This document shows, in pieces, positions 8,772-18,011 of a DNA stretch of 64,000 nucleotides. Position 1 is the first letter of the stretch. The number at the start of each line of letters is the position of its first letter. A program made the position numbers and the translations under genes. The stretch is from contig NZ_QNQT01000001.1 of NCBI RefSeq assembly GCF_003362805.1, positions 930,001-994,000 of the forward strand. Reading direction: 5' to 3'. The DNA is from Neobacillus piezotolerans (GTDB lineage: Bacteria; Bacillota; Bacilli; Bacillales; Cytobacillaceae). The notes under the pieces were generated by a model. The model searched no databases, had not been told where the DNA came from, and saw nothing but the letters and a program-made list of their open reading frames with translations.

Positions 8772-8806
8772 TAAAATGCCGCCTCTCATACTGGGCGGCA
8801 TTTTTT
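8772..8806 (+). terminator. Terminator of the yxlEFG-like operon
   Basis: Arms aaatgccgcc/ggcggcattt are followed by TTTTTT. Confidence 0.9.
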
Positions 8807-9398
8807 AATTGAAAACCGCTTAAAACTTTACCAGTATAGCTACTGTTTTGGGTAAAAACAAAAATAGGGGAAGATACTTGTTGTTTAGTTGAGGGAAGGG
8901 GAGGGAAACTTAAAATTAACTTCGCGTGAACGTCAGCCAATTTTTCCTAAGTATAAAAGGCTATCACACCATTACAAACGGTTGGGATGTCGCCTGAAAA
9001 AGGTTTATTTTGTATCTCTCTGTCACATAATGTCCATATGTCAGAATGTTTTGAGTGAAAGGGGTGAGAGGATAATGAGTTGTGGAGATCCTTGATAAAT
9101 ATATGTTTTTAGAAAAAATGAATCGGTTTTTTTAAAAATAGGAGAAGATCGTTTTAATGTTTTTGTAATGCGGAGGCGTCTTTTTTTATGTTTTTTTAAT
9201 TTGATAGCAACAAACCTGAAAACTAAACTAAAACTACATAATTTTTGTTATTATGTCTCATTTTATATTGGACTGTTCCCATGCGGTACAGAGCCATGGA
9301 AGGATGGTTTAACCACACAATAGGTTCTGTAAGTTTTTTACAATTGTTTCATCCGTTTTTATTCATTAAATTAATCTTTTTACAACAAGGAGAAGATC
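8807..9398. other. Long leader or intergenic region before the transporter gene
   Basis: About 590 AT-rich bases without a convincing gene. The first part shows no recognisable element. The last 120 bases contain a hairpin described separately. Promoter hexamers cannot be fixed because of the low-complexity T runs. Confidence 0.5.
9287..9339 (+). promoter_or_regulatory. Candidate structured leader or attenuator hairpin
   Basis: Arms TACAGAGCC (9287-9295) and GGTTCTGTA (9323-9331) pair over nine positions with one G-T pair, enclosing a smaller GGTTTAACC dyad. GTTTTTTA follows at once, as in an intrinsic terminator, about 60 bases ahead of the transporter start. It does not match a riboswitch class I know. 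Confidence 0.45.
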
Positions 9399-10760
9399 AT
9401 GAAAAAATTTAGCAGAATTCTATCCATGCTTGCGGCTTTCCTGTTCGTAGTCGTTTCTGCCACCCAGGTGTTCGCGGCTGAACAGGTAGCTGAAATCAAA
9501 ACCCCTACTGGATTTTATGCGCTTGTAGTCATCATTCCGCTAATCGTTATCCTTGCGCTTCTGTTCATGAAAGTGGACATGATCGCGGCAGGTTTCGTCG
9601 GCGGCGTGCTCGCCATGCTCATTGGCGGCATCGGTCTTGCCCAGGCAAATGATCAGTTTCTGAAAACAATCCCTGGCATGCTTTCCATCACAGTTCCAAT
9701 CATTAACTCGGCAATCGCCATGGCAGTTTTCAAATCAGGCGGTTATACAGCGGCGCTTACCCTGGTTCGCCGTGGAATTAAAGGCAAAGTTGAATACTTC
9801 GCGGCATTTATCGTAATCCTACAGGCAGCGGCTACCTACATGTCCGGTATTGGCGGCGGTTCCGCGATGGTTATCGCTCCGCTTGCATTCGCGGCTGTTG
9901 GTGCGATTCCTGAATTGATCGCGGCTATGTCCATCGCGGCGGCTGTATCATTCACTACCTCTCCAGCATCTTTGGAGTCTGGTATCGTCTCGAAACTATC
10001 CGGTATCCCGGTTGCGCAATACGTTGATGAAATGCGTATTTTCTGGCTTGGATTTACCATCCTTGCAGTCATTCTTGGATTCTACGGAGCCAAAAAGCGT
10101 AAAGTTATTTTCAAAGGTGAAGAAGCAGCTGAATTTGCCGGCTTGACTACAGGCCAAATTTTCAAAGTAACAATACCTGTTATCTTCCTGCTTGGCGCGG
10201 TTATCTTCGGCCCATTCATTAACAAAGCCATTGACATGCCGCTGTTCACGCCATTGGTGTACACAGTGATTACATTGATCCTGATTTTCCTTTGCACGAA
10301 ATTCAATCTTAATGAATCCATCAACGCTATGGTCGATGGTTCGACTTACATCCTTACAAGATTGTTGGCAGTAGGTATCTTCCTTACCTTTATCAATATT
10401 ATCGGCGACACCGGCGCTTTCAAAGTAATCGCTGGAATCGCAGAAAAAGCACCGGCAACGCTAGTAGTACCTGCCGCGGTTCTTGCGGGTATCCTAGTTG
10501 GTATCCCTGCGGGAGCATATGTGGGCTCAATTCTTGGATTAGTATTGCCAGTCGCGGTTTCCCTGAACTTCTCGCCTGTCGCGCTTGGATTCGTTGCAAT
10601 GGGCGTTGGGCTTGGAAGCCAGCTGAGCTTTGTTAACATCACAATGCAGGCATTGTCTTCCGGATTCCAAATCCCGATCATTGAGGTTGTTAAAGGGAAC
10701 GCAAGATGGGTTGGCTTAGCAATGGCACTATTGTTAGTCCTTTCATTCTTCATGGGCTAA
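9399..10760 (+). CDS. Putative secondary transporter for the amidohydrolase cluster
   Basis: 453 residues, almost entirely membrane segments (about 11-12). The N terminus reads like a cleavable signal (MKKFSRILSMLAAFLFVVV ending VFAAE). Glycine-rich re-entrant-like stretches such as SGIGGGSAMV and GIPAGAYVGS resemble ion-transporter superfamily carriers, but I cannot assign a family with certainty. GGAG precedes the ATG. It opens a cluster with amide-hydrolysing enzymes, so uptake of a cyclic amide, ureido acid or N-acyl amino acid is the likely role, by inference only. Confidence 0.75.
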   Translation: MKKFSRILSMLAAFLFVVVSATQVFAAEQVAEIKTPTGFYALVVIIPLIVILALLFMKVDMIAAGFVGGVLAMLIGGIGLAQANDQFLKTIPGMLSITVPIINSAIAMAVFKSGGYTAALTLVRRGIKGKVEYFAAFIVILQAAATYMSGIGGGSAMVIAPLAFAAVGAIPELIAAMSIAAAVSFTTSPASLESGIVSKLSGIPVAQYVDEMRIFWLGFTILAVILGFYGAKKRKVIFKGEEAAEFAGLTTGQIFKVTIPVIFLLGAVIFGPFINKAIDMPLFTPLVYTVITLILIFLCTKFNLNESINAMVDGSTYILTRLLAVGIFLTFINIIGDTGAFKVIAGIAEKAPATLVVPAAVLAGILVGIPAGAYVGSILGLVLPVAVSLNFSPVALGFVAMGVGLGSQLSFVNITMQALSSGFQIPIIEVVKGNARWVGLAMALLLVLSFFMG

Positions 10761-10781
10761 AAGTAAATTCTGGAGGTTAGT

Positions 10782-12008
10782 ATGATGGATATTTTGTTCA
10801 AACAAGTAAGGCTTAAAGATGGCGAAGAGTTGAAAGACGTCGCCATCAAAGGCGGAAAAATTGAAGCAATTGAAAAAGAACTGAAAGTAGAAGCTGCCAG
10901 GGTAATCGAAGGCAACGGAAAAGTATTAATCCCAGGCCTTGTAGAAAGCCATATCCACTTGGATAAAGCGTTGATCGCCGACAGGCTGCCGAATAAATCA
11001 GGTACATTGCAGGAAGCTCTTAAAGTAACTGCCCAGCTGAAGCCTACTTTTTCAAAAGAAGATATTGTCGACCGGGCTGAGCGTACCCTTCAAATGCTGA
11101 TCAAGAATGGTACGACCCACATCCGTACACATTCCGAGTTCGATCCTTCCCAAGGCTTCACAGGTTTTGAAACTGTCATGGAGCTGAAGGAAAAGTACAA
11201 GGGCATCGTTGACGTTCAGGTCGTTGCATTCCCGCAGGAAGGGATTTTGAAAGCACCAGGAACAGAAAAAATGATGTACGAAGCAATGGATATGGGCGCG
11301 GACGTTGTCGGAGGAATCCCTTACAACGATACTCCATGGGATAAACATATTGACCTCGTATTTGAAATCGCGAAGAAATACGATAAGCCAATCGACTTCC
11401 ACCAGGACTTCAAAGACGGCCCTGAAGGAATGACAATCGAATACGTTTGCGAAAAAACAATTAAAGAAGGCTACCAGGGACGGGTTTCCGTGGGCCACTT
11501 GACTGCACTCGGCGCACTTCCAAAGGATCGCCTGCAGCCAATCATTGAAAAAATGGCTGAAGCACAAATCAGCGTCATGAGTTTGCCTGCTACAGACCTT
11601 CACCTTGGCGGAAGGCACGACGAGTACAACGTGCGCCGCGCATTGACTCCAATCCGCGCACTTCGCGACGGCGGCGTCAACATGTGTATCGCGACAAACA
11701 ACATCCGCAACGCCTTCACTCCATACGGAACAGGCGACGTGATGCTGACCGCGATGCTCGCAATCCCTGCCGGCCACCTTGGCGGAGCGGATGACCTGCC
11801 AACCGTATTGCCGATGATCACAACTAACCCTGCGAAAGCGATGCAGGTTTCCGGCTACGGCATCGAGGTAGGCAACAACGCTGACGTTGTCCTTTTGGAC
11901 ACTGAATCCGTAACCAATGCGGTCATCGACATGCCTGCCAAGCTTTTCGTTGTAAAGAGCGGCAAAGTGACTGTTGAAACGAAGAAATCCACTGAGTTTC
12001 TTTTCTAA
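10782..12008 (+). CDS. Amidohydrolase, cytosine-deaminase-like
   Basis: 408 residues, TIM-barrel amidohydrolase superfamily closest to CodA-like deaminases. HIHLDK supplies the first metal ligands, FHQDFKDG the strand-5 His and VGHLTALG the strand-6 His. At strand 8, where CodA has GHDD, this protein reads ATNNIRN, so the normally conserved Asp is Asn; the CodA catalytic Glu after HCD is Phe (HQDF). It is therefore unlikely to deaminate cytosine by the known mechanism. GGAGG lies upstream and the transporter stop is 21 bases away, so the two are likely co-transcribed. A terminator follows. Confidence 0.85.
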   Translation: MMDILFKQVRLKDGEELKDVAIKGGKIEAIEKELKVEAARVIEGNGKVLIPGLVESHIHLDKALIADRLPNKSGTLQEALKVTAQLKPTFSKEDIVDRAERTLQMLIKNGTTHIRTHSEFDPSQGFTGFETVMELKEKYKGIVDVQVVAFPQEGILKAPGTEKMMYEAMDMGADVVGGIPYNDTPWDKHIDLVFEIAKKYDKPIDFHQDFKDGPEGMTIEYVCEKTIKEGYQGRVSVGHLTALGALPKDRLQPIIEKMAEAQISVMSLPATDLHLGGRHDEYNVRRALTPIRALRDGGVNMCIATNNIRNAFTPYGTGDVMLTAMLAIPAGHLGGADDLPTVLPMITTNPAKAMQVSGYGIEVGNNADVVLLDTESVTNAVIDMPAKLFVVKSGKVTVETKKSTEFLF

Positions 12009-12026
12009 AATGTAGTGTTAATTGTG

Positions 12027-12053
12027 AAAAGACGGCGTAATGCCGTCTTTTTT
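12027..12053 (+). terminator. Terminator after the CodA-like gene
   Basis: Arms aaaagacggc/gccgtctttt with a five-base loop, then TT. Confidence 0.9.
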
Positions 12054-12182
12054 GCGTTGTTATGGGTGGTGGAAAATTTTTGAGTTTAGCCGGTAAATTA
12101 GCTGGAACGTTTTTGGGCCTACCCGGGTTTTGTGGCAGATAACTGTGTTTCATAATATAGCCGGTTATCGCAGCAGCAGAAG

Positions 12183-12285
12183 ATATCCGGGTTTTCGAGG
12201 CAGATATCCGGGTTTTCAAGGCAGATATCCGGGTTTTCGAGGAAGTTATCCGGGTTTTAAAGGCAATTATCCGGGTTTACCAATT
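12183..12285. repeat. Five tandem 21-bp repeats, TATCCGGGTTTT type
   Basis: TATCC starts at 12184, 12205, 12226, 12247 and 12268, an exact 21-bp period; the consensus is gcagatatccgggttttcgag. Because 21 is divisible by three, the array keeps a frame open with a YPGFRGR heptapeptide repeat, but there is no ribosome site or plausible protein context. A related partial unit (cccgggttttgtggcagat) lies at 12122-12140. Confidence 0.85.
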
Positions 12286-12359
12286 TTTAGACACAATTGG
12301 GCAGGCACGGAATAAACCTTCCCCTGTGAAACACATGTGTGAAACAAGAAAATTAGGGG

Positions 12360-12377
12360 AGTGACAGGCACTGTTCG
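12360..12377 (+). repeat. 18-bp dispersed motif, copy 1
   Basis: AGTGACAGGCACTGTTCG contains a small dyad (AGTG/CACT). An identical 18-mer occurs at 27557-27574, also upstream of a plus-strand gene. Confidence 0.6.
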
Positions 12378-12528
12378 CATAATTAGGTTAAAAGGTGGTC
12401 AATTTACGTTTAAAAGTTTTATAATTATAAGATAATTCATAAATTGGAGATGTTATGAATGGTGAATTCGAATCGGCTGTGGGAGAGGCTGCAACGTTAG
12501 TGAAATTGGGGCAACCCCGAACGGAGGG

Positions 12529-13680
12529 GTGACTCGGCTTTCTTTTACAAAGGAAGAGCGGCAGGCAAAGGATTTGGTTGCGGGATTTATGAAAGAGGCG
12601 GGCCTTTCGGTGAGGGAGGATGAAGCTGGCAACTTAATTGGCCGGAGGGAAGGCGCAGTTGAGGGCGCACCCGTGGTCATGACTGGTTCGCACATCGATT
12701 CCGTATTTGACGGCGGGAACTTCGACGGGCCGCTTGGGGTGTTGTCGGCAATCGAGGCACTGCAAACGATGGAGGAGAAAGGCGTATCAACCAGCCATCC
12801 AATCGAGGTAATCGCCTTTACGGATGAGGAAGGGGCGCGCTTTAGCTTCGGGATGATTGGAAGCCGCGCTATCGCTGGCCTGATTGAGGCGGAAGAACTG
12901 GAAAACAGGGACAAGGCCGGCGTGTCCATTGCCGAGGCGATGGCGGCAGCAGGGCTGGATCCGAAGGAAATCGGCAACGCCAAGCGAAAAAAAGAAGAGG
13001 TCAAAGCGTATATTGAATTACATATTGAGCAGGGAAAGGTTCTTGAAAAGGAAAACCTTCCTGTCGGAATCGTGTCCGGCATTGCCGGGCCGCTTTGGAT
13101 GAAATTTACGGTCGAGGGGGAGGCGGGCCATGCCGGCAACACGCCGATGGTCATGCGCCGAGACGCCATGACTGCCTCGGCCAGGATGATTTTAATGATT
13201 GAGCAGGAGGCACGCAAGAACGGAACGTCTGTCGGAACGGTCGGCCAGCTCAGTCTTTTTCCTGGTGGCATCAACATCATTCCGGGCAGGGTGGAATTTT
13301 CGCTGGATTTAAGGGATATTAATGAGGAAACACGGGATGAAGTCGAAAGGGCGATTTTAACAGAAGCGGAAAGAATCGCGGAGGAGAAGGGGGTTAAACT
13401 CTCTGTAGAAGACCTTCAGCGGATCCCGCCGGCGCATTGTGACGAAGAAATCCAGCAGGCGGTCCGTGACGCGGCAGCCGAAGCCGGTTTGCAGACGATG
13501 ACCCTGCCAAGCGGCGCGGGCCATGACGGGATGCAATTTACTGGATTATGGCCAATCGGGATGATTTTCGCCCGTTCTAAAAACGGCATCAGCCATGATC
13601 CGGCAGAATGGACCTCCCAGGAAGATTGCGCCGCTGGAGCGGAAGTACTTTACAGGACACTTTTAAAACTAGCTAACTAA
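12529..13680 (+). CDS. Zn-dependent hydrolase, hydantoinase/carbamoylase family, 5' end frameshifted
   Basis: The open frame gives 383 residues of an N-carbamoyl-L-amino-acid or allantoate amidohydrolase (M20-fold dimer, two metal ions). Ligand motifs are intact: [34 protein letters not shown]. The GTG at 12529 is not a true start: it corresponds to the internal GVTRLSF segment, and the ribosome site is abutting. The missing N terminus is present upstream in two other frames: [11 protein letters not shown] (from 12462) and [11 protein letters not shown] (to 12528), implying two single-base losses. It is either a real disruption or sequence error. It probably acts with the M20 gene 20 bases downstream. 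Confidence 0.85.
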   Translation: MTRLSFTKEERQAKDLVAGFMKEAGLSVREDEAGNLIGRREGAVEGAPVVMTGSHIDSVFDGGNFDGPLGVLSAIEALQTMEEKGVSTSHPIEVIAFTDEEGARFSFGMIGSRAIAGLIEAEELENRDKAGVSIAEAMAAAGLDPKEIGNAKRKKEEVKAYIELHIEQGKVLEKENLPVGIVSGIAGPLWMKFTVEGEAGHAGNTPMVMRRDAMTASARMILMIEQEARKNGTSVGTVGQLSLFPGGINIIPGRVEFSLDLRDINEETRDEVERAILTEAERIAEEKGVKLSVEDLQRIPPAHCDEEIQQAVRDAAAEAGLQTMTLPSGAGHDGMQFTGLWPIGMIFARSKNGISHDPAEWTSQEDCAAGAEVLYRTLLKLAN

Positions 13681-13699
13681 ATAAAGGAGATGGGGAAAA

Positions 13700-14884
13700 T
13701 TGAATACAAGTGCAACTTTAAATTTGAACGGGCTTGCGGAGCAGATTTCATCCCAGGTTGTCGCGTGGAGAAGGCATCTTCACCAAAACCCTGAATTATC
13801 GTTCCATGAGGAAAAAACCGCCCAATTCGTGTACGAAACGCTTGAAGGATTCGGCGGATTGGAGCTGTCGCGGCCGACAAGGACGAGTGTAATGGCCAGG
13901 CTGATTGGCGGGCAGCCAGGCAAAGTGCTTGCCATCCGGGCCGATATGGACGCGCTTCCGATTACCGAGGAAAATGAGTTCGAATTCACATCGCAAAACC
14001 CTGGCGTTATGCACGCATGCGGGCACGACGGCCATACCGCGATGCTCCTAGGTACCGCGAAAGTACTGTCCGGCCTGAAGGACCAGATCAAAGGGGAAGT
14101 CCGCTTCCTGTTCCAGCACGCGGAGGAATTGTATCCAGGAGGCGCGGAAGAAATGGTATCGGCTGGAGTCATGGACGGCGTTGACCTTGTCATCGGCACC
14201 CACCTATGGTCACCGCTTGAGCTTGGAAAAATTGGCGTTGTATACGGTCCGATGATGGCCGCGCCTGATACATTCTGGATTACAGTAAAAGGAAAAGGCG
14301 GGCATGCGGCGCTTCCGCATCAGACCATCGACTCAATCGCGATTGCGGCGCAGGTTGTCACAAACCTCCAGCACGTTGTCTCACGTAATACTGATCCGCT
14401 TGACAATCTAGTCCTGTCCGTCACCCAGTTCATTGGAGGCACGACGCATAACGTCATCCCGGGCTCCGTGCAAATGTGCGGCACGGTCCGCAGCTTCGAT
14501 CCGAAATTGCGTGAAACCATGCCTGCGTTGATGGAACGGGTCATCAAAGGGATTACCGAAGCGCATGCCGCAACCTATGATTTCAAATATGAATTCGGCT
14601 ACCGCCCGGTCATCAATGACGCCGAGGTAACGAAGGTCATTGAAGAAACAGTACGCGAAGTTTTCGGCGAAGAAACACTCGACCTGATGCGCCCGAACAT
14701 GGGAGGCGAGGATTTCTCCGCATTCCAGCAAAAAGCTCCTGGCGCGTTCTTCTATGTCGGAGCCGGAAACAAAGATAAAGGAATCGTGTACCCGCACCAC
14801 CATGCAAAATTCACCATTGATGAAGACGCTCTTGAAATCGGAGTCAAGACGTTCCTGCATGCTACATTTAAGTTTTTGGGGTAA
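13700..14884 (+). CDS. M20 family amidohydrolase (N-acyl amino acid / hippurate hydrolase type)
   Basis: 394 residues, full length for the AmaA/HipO group. Metal-site motifs are ADMDALP, MHACGHDGHTAML and HAEELYPGGAEEM, with the dimerisation domain around residues 185-300 and a C-terminal GGEDFSAF. It would release an acyl or aryl group from an amino acid amide nitrogen in the cytoplasm. TTG start at 13700 follows AAAGGAGATGGGG; no ATG fits better. It is the last gene of the transporter-amidohydrolase cluster, and a terminator follows. Confidence 0.9.
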   Translation: MNTSATLNLNGLAEQISSQVVAWRRHLHQNPELSFHEEKTAQFVYETLEGFGGLELSRPTRTSVMARLIGGQPGKVLAIRADMDALPITEENEFEFTSQNPGVMHACGHDGHTAMLLGTAKVLSGLKDQIKGEVRFLFQHAEELYPGGAEEMVSAGVMDGVDLVIGTHLWSPLELGKIGVVYGPMMAAPDTFWITVKGKGGHAALPHQTIDSIAIAAQVVTNLQHVVSRNTDPLDNLVLSVTQFIGGTTHNVIPGSVQMCGTVRSFDPKLRETMPALMERVIKGITEAHAATYDFKYEFGYRPVINDAEVTKVIEETVREVFGEETLDLMRPNMGGEDFSAFQQKAPGAFFYVGAGNKDKGIVYPHHHAKFTIDEDALEIGVKTFLHATFKFLG

Positions 14885-14927
14885 ACACTGAAGGAAGTAA
14901 AATTTAAAAATCTGGGCAATAATTGTT

Positions 14928-14969
14928 AAGCCGTATGGGGATTTGAATCCCTGTGCGGTTTTCTTTTTT
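14928..14969 (+). terminator. Terminator of the amidohydrolase cluster
   Basis: An imperfect stem from aagccgtatgggg with ccctgtgcggtt is followed by TTCTTTTTT. Confidence 0.7.
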
Positions 14970-15383
14970 GAGGTGAGGTAAGCTTTTAAAAATGGACTTT
15001 GGTAAAAGTGGCTTTTCGTCACATGGTTTTGAGGAATGCTTACATGTGAGTGGGGTTCATTAGAAAGCGTAGGTAATTGTCATTTTGGGGTGCTTGAAAA
15101 TAGGAGAGCAGCCTCGAGGTATTAAACCAGCTCTCGTTTTGCGGAGGCAAAGGGTACTATTGAAAAATCGCCATGTGGAGGACGAAAAAGTAGTAGGTGT
15201 CAGACGCTAACTAGTGAATTTTCTCCAATTACTAGTGAAGTAGTACAAAGATGGACTAGTTAAATATCGCAATGCAGCGTTCTGCAAATCCCGTTTGTTG
15301 CATTCAACACCACGCAGTGGCAATATCTTAGTTGCAAGTAATATTGTGCGATTTTAACAGAAGACGTATGGGGAGGATTTAGG
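14970..15383. other. Intergenic region before the glyoxal reductase gene
   Basis: No gene was recognised. A hairpin gagagc/gctctc followed by gtttt lies at about 15103-15142. Two copies of actagtgaa occur near 15208 and 15231. Neither matches a known element. Confidence 0.45.
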
Positions 15384-16229
15384 ATGACCGCAAAAAATTT
15401 ACAGGATACAGTGACGTTGCATAACGGCGTGAAGATGCCATGGTTCGGGCTTGGTGTATACAAAGTAAAGGAAGGCGAGGAAGTAGTCCAGGCTGTCAAG
15501 GCCGCGATTAAAAATGGTTACCGCAGCATTGACACAGCCGCTGTCTACAAAAACGAAGAAGGCGTAGGAAAAGCAATCAAGGAAGCACTTGAGGAAAACG
15601 GTCTCAAAAGGGAGGAACTATTCATCACATCCAAGGTCTGGAACTCCGACCAAGGCTATGAATCCACACTCGAGGCCTACGAAACGAGCTTGAAAAAACT
15701 GAACCTTGACTACCTCGACCTGTACCTTATCCACTGGGCAGTAAAAGACAAATACAAGGAAACTTGGCGCGCCCTCGAAACCCTTTACAAAGATGGCCGC
15801 GTCAAGGCGATTGGCGTCAGCAATTTTCACATCCATCATCTGGAGGACCTTTTAAAAGACGCGGAAATCAAGCCAATGATCAACCAGGTTGAATACCATC
15901 CGCAATTAGCCCAGCGTGACCTCCGCGCGTTTTGTCGTGAGCTGGGCATCCAGCTTGAAGCTTGGTCCCCGCTTGCCCAAGGACAGCTTCTTGGCAATGA
16001 AACATTAAAGGAAATCGCCGCCAAATATGACAAATCCGTTGCCAAGGTCATTCTGCGCTGGGATTTGCAAAACGAAGTCGTCACCATCCCTAAATCGATC
16101 AACAAAAACCGCATCATTGAAAATGCCGCCATATTCGATTTTGAACTAACTCAAGATGATATGGAAAAAATCAACGGCCTGAATGAGGATCGCCGTGTCG
16201 GTCCCGATCCTGACAACTTCAATTTTTAA
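15384..16229 (+). CDS. yvgN: Aldo/keto reductase, glyoxal/methylglyoxal reductase (YvgN-like)
   Basis: 281 residues, the size of B. subtilis YvgN, which it resembles along its whole length (LHNGVKMPWFGLGV near the start, RRVGPDPDNF at the end). The AKR catalytic tetrad is visible: DTAAVYKNE (Asp, Tyr), ITSKVW (Lys) and YLIHWAV (His). The NADPH-binding segment is IPKSINKNRI. It reduces reactive aldehydes such as methylglyoxal in the cytoplasm. GGGAGGATTT precedes the ATG. It is a single-gene unit. Confidence 0.92.
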   Translation: MTAKNLQDTVTLHNGVKMPWFGLGVYKVKEGEEVVQAVKAAIKNGYRSIDTAAVYKNEEGVGKAIKEALEENGLKREELFITSKVWNSDQGYESTLEAYETSLKKLNLDYLDLYLIHWAVKDKYKETWRALETLYKDGRVKAIGVSNFHIHHLEDLLKDAEIKPMINQVEYHPQLAQRDLRAFCRELGIQLEAWSPLAQGQLLGNETLKEIAAKYDKSVAKVILRWDLQNEVVTIPKSINKNRIIENAAIFDFELTQDDMEKINGLNEDRRVGPDPDNFNF

Positions 16230-16239
16230 AAAGAAAAAA

Positions 16240-16275
16240 GCTGCTTTCCCCTCGGCGGGAAAGCCGTCTTCTTTT
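16240..16275 (+). terminator. Probable terminator of the yvgN-like gene
   Basis: Arms gctttccc/gggaaagc with a short loop and a T-rich but interrupted tail. Confidence 0.55.
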
Positions 16276-16366
16276 CCATAATCCAACTGAAGCAAGGTCT
16301 GCAGATAATCATAACCCATAACAAAACGAATTTAGCCTACATAATGGAGAGAAAAAAATTGCATAT

Positions 16367-17821
16367 CTAGTCAGCAAGCGCCCATACCGAAACGCTGCCG
16401 CCGTTGACGCGGAACGTTGCCCAGCCGTCTTCCTCAATCACCACTTCGTCATGGCGGTTGCCGGTGATGTCCTTCCACGATTGGCCAGCGCGCTCCTCAC
16501 CGACGAACATCCGTTTTTCGCCTTCGTCGCCATTCGAGATAATCACAGCGCACCCCGAATTCTCGTGTTCCGGAACGCCTCCGCGCACCCATCCTACTGT
16601 GTTCGGATGGTCGAAATAGTCTGTCTGCTCGCCGTAGGCCAAATGTTTCCGGGCGTAGAGAAGGGGATCAAGGGAGGCTTTTTTCCCCTTACAAGGCTCG
16701 GGTCCGCCGATTCCGAAATAGTCGCCGTAAAAAACGCATGGATAACCGGAGCCCCTTAGCAAAATCAACGCATACGCGCTTTGCTTGAACCAGTCTTCCA
16801 CCCACGATTCCAGCGCTTCGTGCGGCTGTGAGTCATGGTTGTCGACAAAGGTGACCGCATTGCGGCGGTGGGACTGGACAAGCGTATCATCGAATATCGT
16901 CGTCAAATCGAAGTCACGGCCTGCTTTTGAAGCATTGTGCAATTTATAATGAAGCGGCACGTCAAACAGTGCGATATTGTAGTCAACTATGTCAAGATAT
17001 TCGCGGCATTTTTGAAGATCGGATTTCCAGAACTCCCCGACGAAAAAAAAATCCTCGCCACGGTGGTCCATCATTGCATGCACGAAATCATTGATAAAAT
17101 TATGATTGATATGCTTAATCGCATCGAGCCGATAGCCGTCACAATTGGTGGTATCGGCGAGCCATTTTCCCCAGCGGATCATTTCTTCCCGCACCTCTGG
17201 GTGGTCGTAGTCATAATTGGCGAACATGAGGTAATCATAGTTGCCGAATTCGTCATCGACATGCTCGCTCCACGATTTATGCTCGCCAAGAATCCGGAAA
17301 ACGCCATTTTTTCCGGTTTTGACGTCATAGTCCGTGCCGTTGAAATGGTGGAAATTCCATTTGAATGGGGAATACGCATCGCCGCGTCCGGCAAAATTGA
17401 ACTTTGTCCAGCCTTCGATTTCAAAAGGTTTCGATATGTCCTCGGTACGGTCCATTTCGTCAACCTGGACCACCTGGAAAGTTTCCGTTTCATCCGCACC
17501 TGCCTTATGGTTCATCACCACATCAAGATAAACTTTGACTCCGTTGTCATGGCATGCCTGGATGGCTTCAAGCAACTCATCCTTCGTTCCGTATTTTGTC
17601 CGGACGCTGGTTTTTTGGTCGAATTCGCCCAGGTCGTAAAGGTCGTAAGGAGCATAGCCCACATCATCGGGCGAAATAGCCTTGGTGGGCGGCGGCAGCC
17701 AAATTGAATCAATACCAATCCGTTTCAGTTCGGGCGCTAGCTCCTTTAGCCGGTTCCAGTGGTTGCCGTCAGCTGGCAAATGCCATTCGAAAAATTGCAT
17801 CATTGTTTTATTTTCAACCAT
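16367..17821 (-). CDS. Cytoplasmic alpha-amylase, GH13
   Basis: 484 residues without a signal peptide. It begins MQFFEWH like the AmyS/intracellular alpha-amylase group. GH13 regions are intact: DVVMNHKAG (region I), GYRLDAIKHI (nucleophile Asp), FVGEFWKSD (acid/base Glu) and FVDNHDSQP (transition-state Asp). It would cleave alpha-1,4 bonds in maltodextrins or glycogen inside the cell. The ATG at 17821 is preferred because AAAGGAAAAGG lies ahead; an in-frame extension upstream lacks a site. No maltose transport genes are adjacent. Confidence 0.93.
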   Translation of the reverse strand: MVENKTMMQFFEWHLPADGNHWNRLKELAPELKRIGIDSIWLPPPTKAISPDDVGYAPYDLYDLGEFDQKTSVRTKYGTKDELLEAIQACHDNGVKVYLDVVMNHKAGADETETFQVVQVDEMDRTEDISKPFEIEGWTKFNFAGRGDAYSPFKWNFHHFNGTDYDVKTGKNGVFRILGEHKSWSEHVDDEFGNYDYLMFANYDYDHPEVREEMIRWGKWLADTTNCDGYRLDAIKHINHNFINDFVHAMMDHRGEDFFFVGEFWKSDLQKCREYLDIVDYNIALFDVPLHYKLHNASKAGRDFDLTTIFDDTLVQSHRRNAVTFVDNHDSQPHEALESWVEDWFKQSAYALILLRGSGYPCVFYGDYFGIGGPEPCKGKKASLDPLLYARKHLAYGEQTDYFDHPNTVGWVRGGVPEHENSGCAVIISNGDEGEKRMFVGEERAGQSWKDITGNRHDEVVIEEDGWATFRVNGGSVSVWALAD

Positions 17822-18011
17822 AAAACCTTTTCCTTTCTGAAAAAAATGCCGCATTGCCGGCTGAATGTACTTTTACCCTTAAGTCCGCTCAGTTAATCAC
17901 ATGCCGCTAGTGTTAAGAATGTTTGTTTTTCCACAGAACCGGGTTTAGTAACACAGAGGGAATCCAATTAGAGTCTTAGAGATGAAGTATTTGTACATAA
18001 GGAGGATTTTC

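Noticed and set aside
11052-11777. 241-codon minus-strand gene
   Set aside because: It is antisense to the amidohydrolase gene and is Cys/His/Val-rich without any recognisable pattern.
12130-12315. Gene for a YPGFRGR heptapeptide repeat protein
   Set aside because: The frame exists only because the noncoding repeat is 21 bases long; there is no ribosome site and the sequence outside the array is not protein-like.
16937-17707. 256-codon plus-strand gene inside the amylase gene
   Set aside because: It is antisense to intact GH13 catalytic motifs and lacks a start signal.
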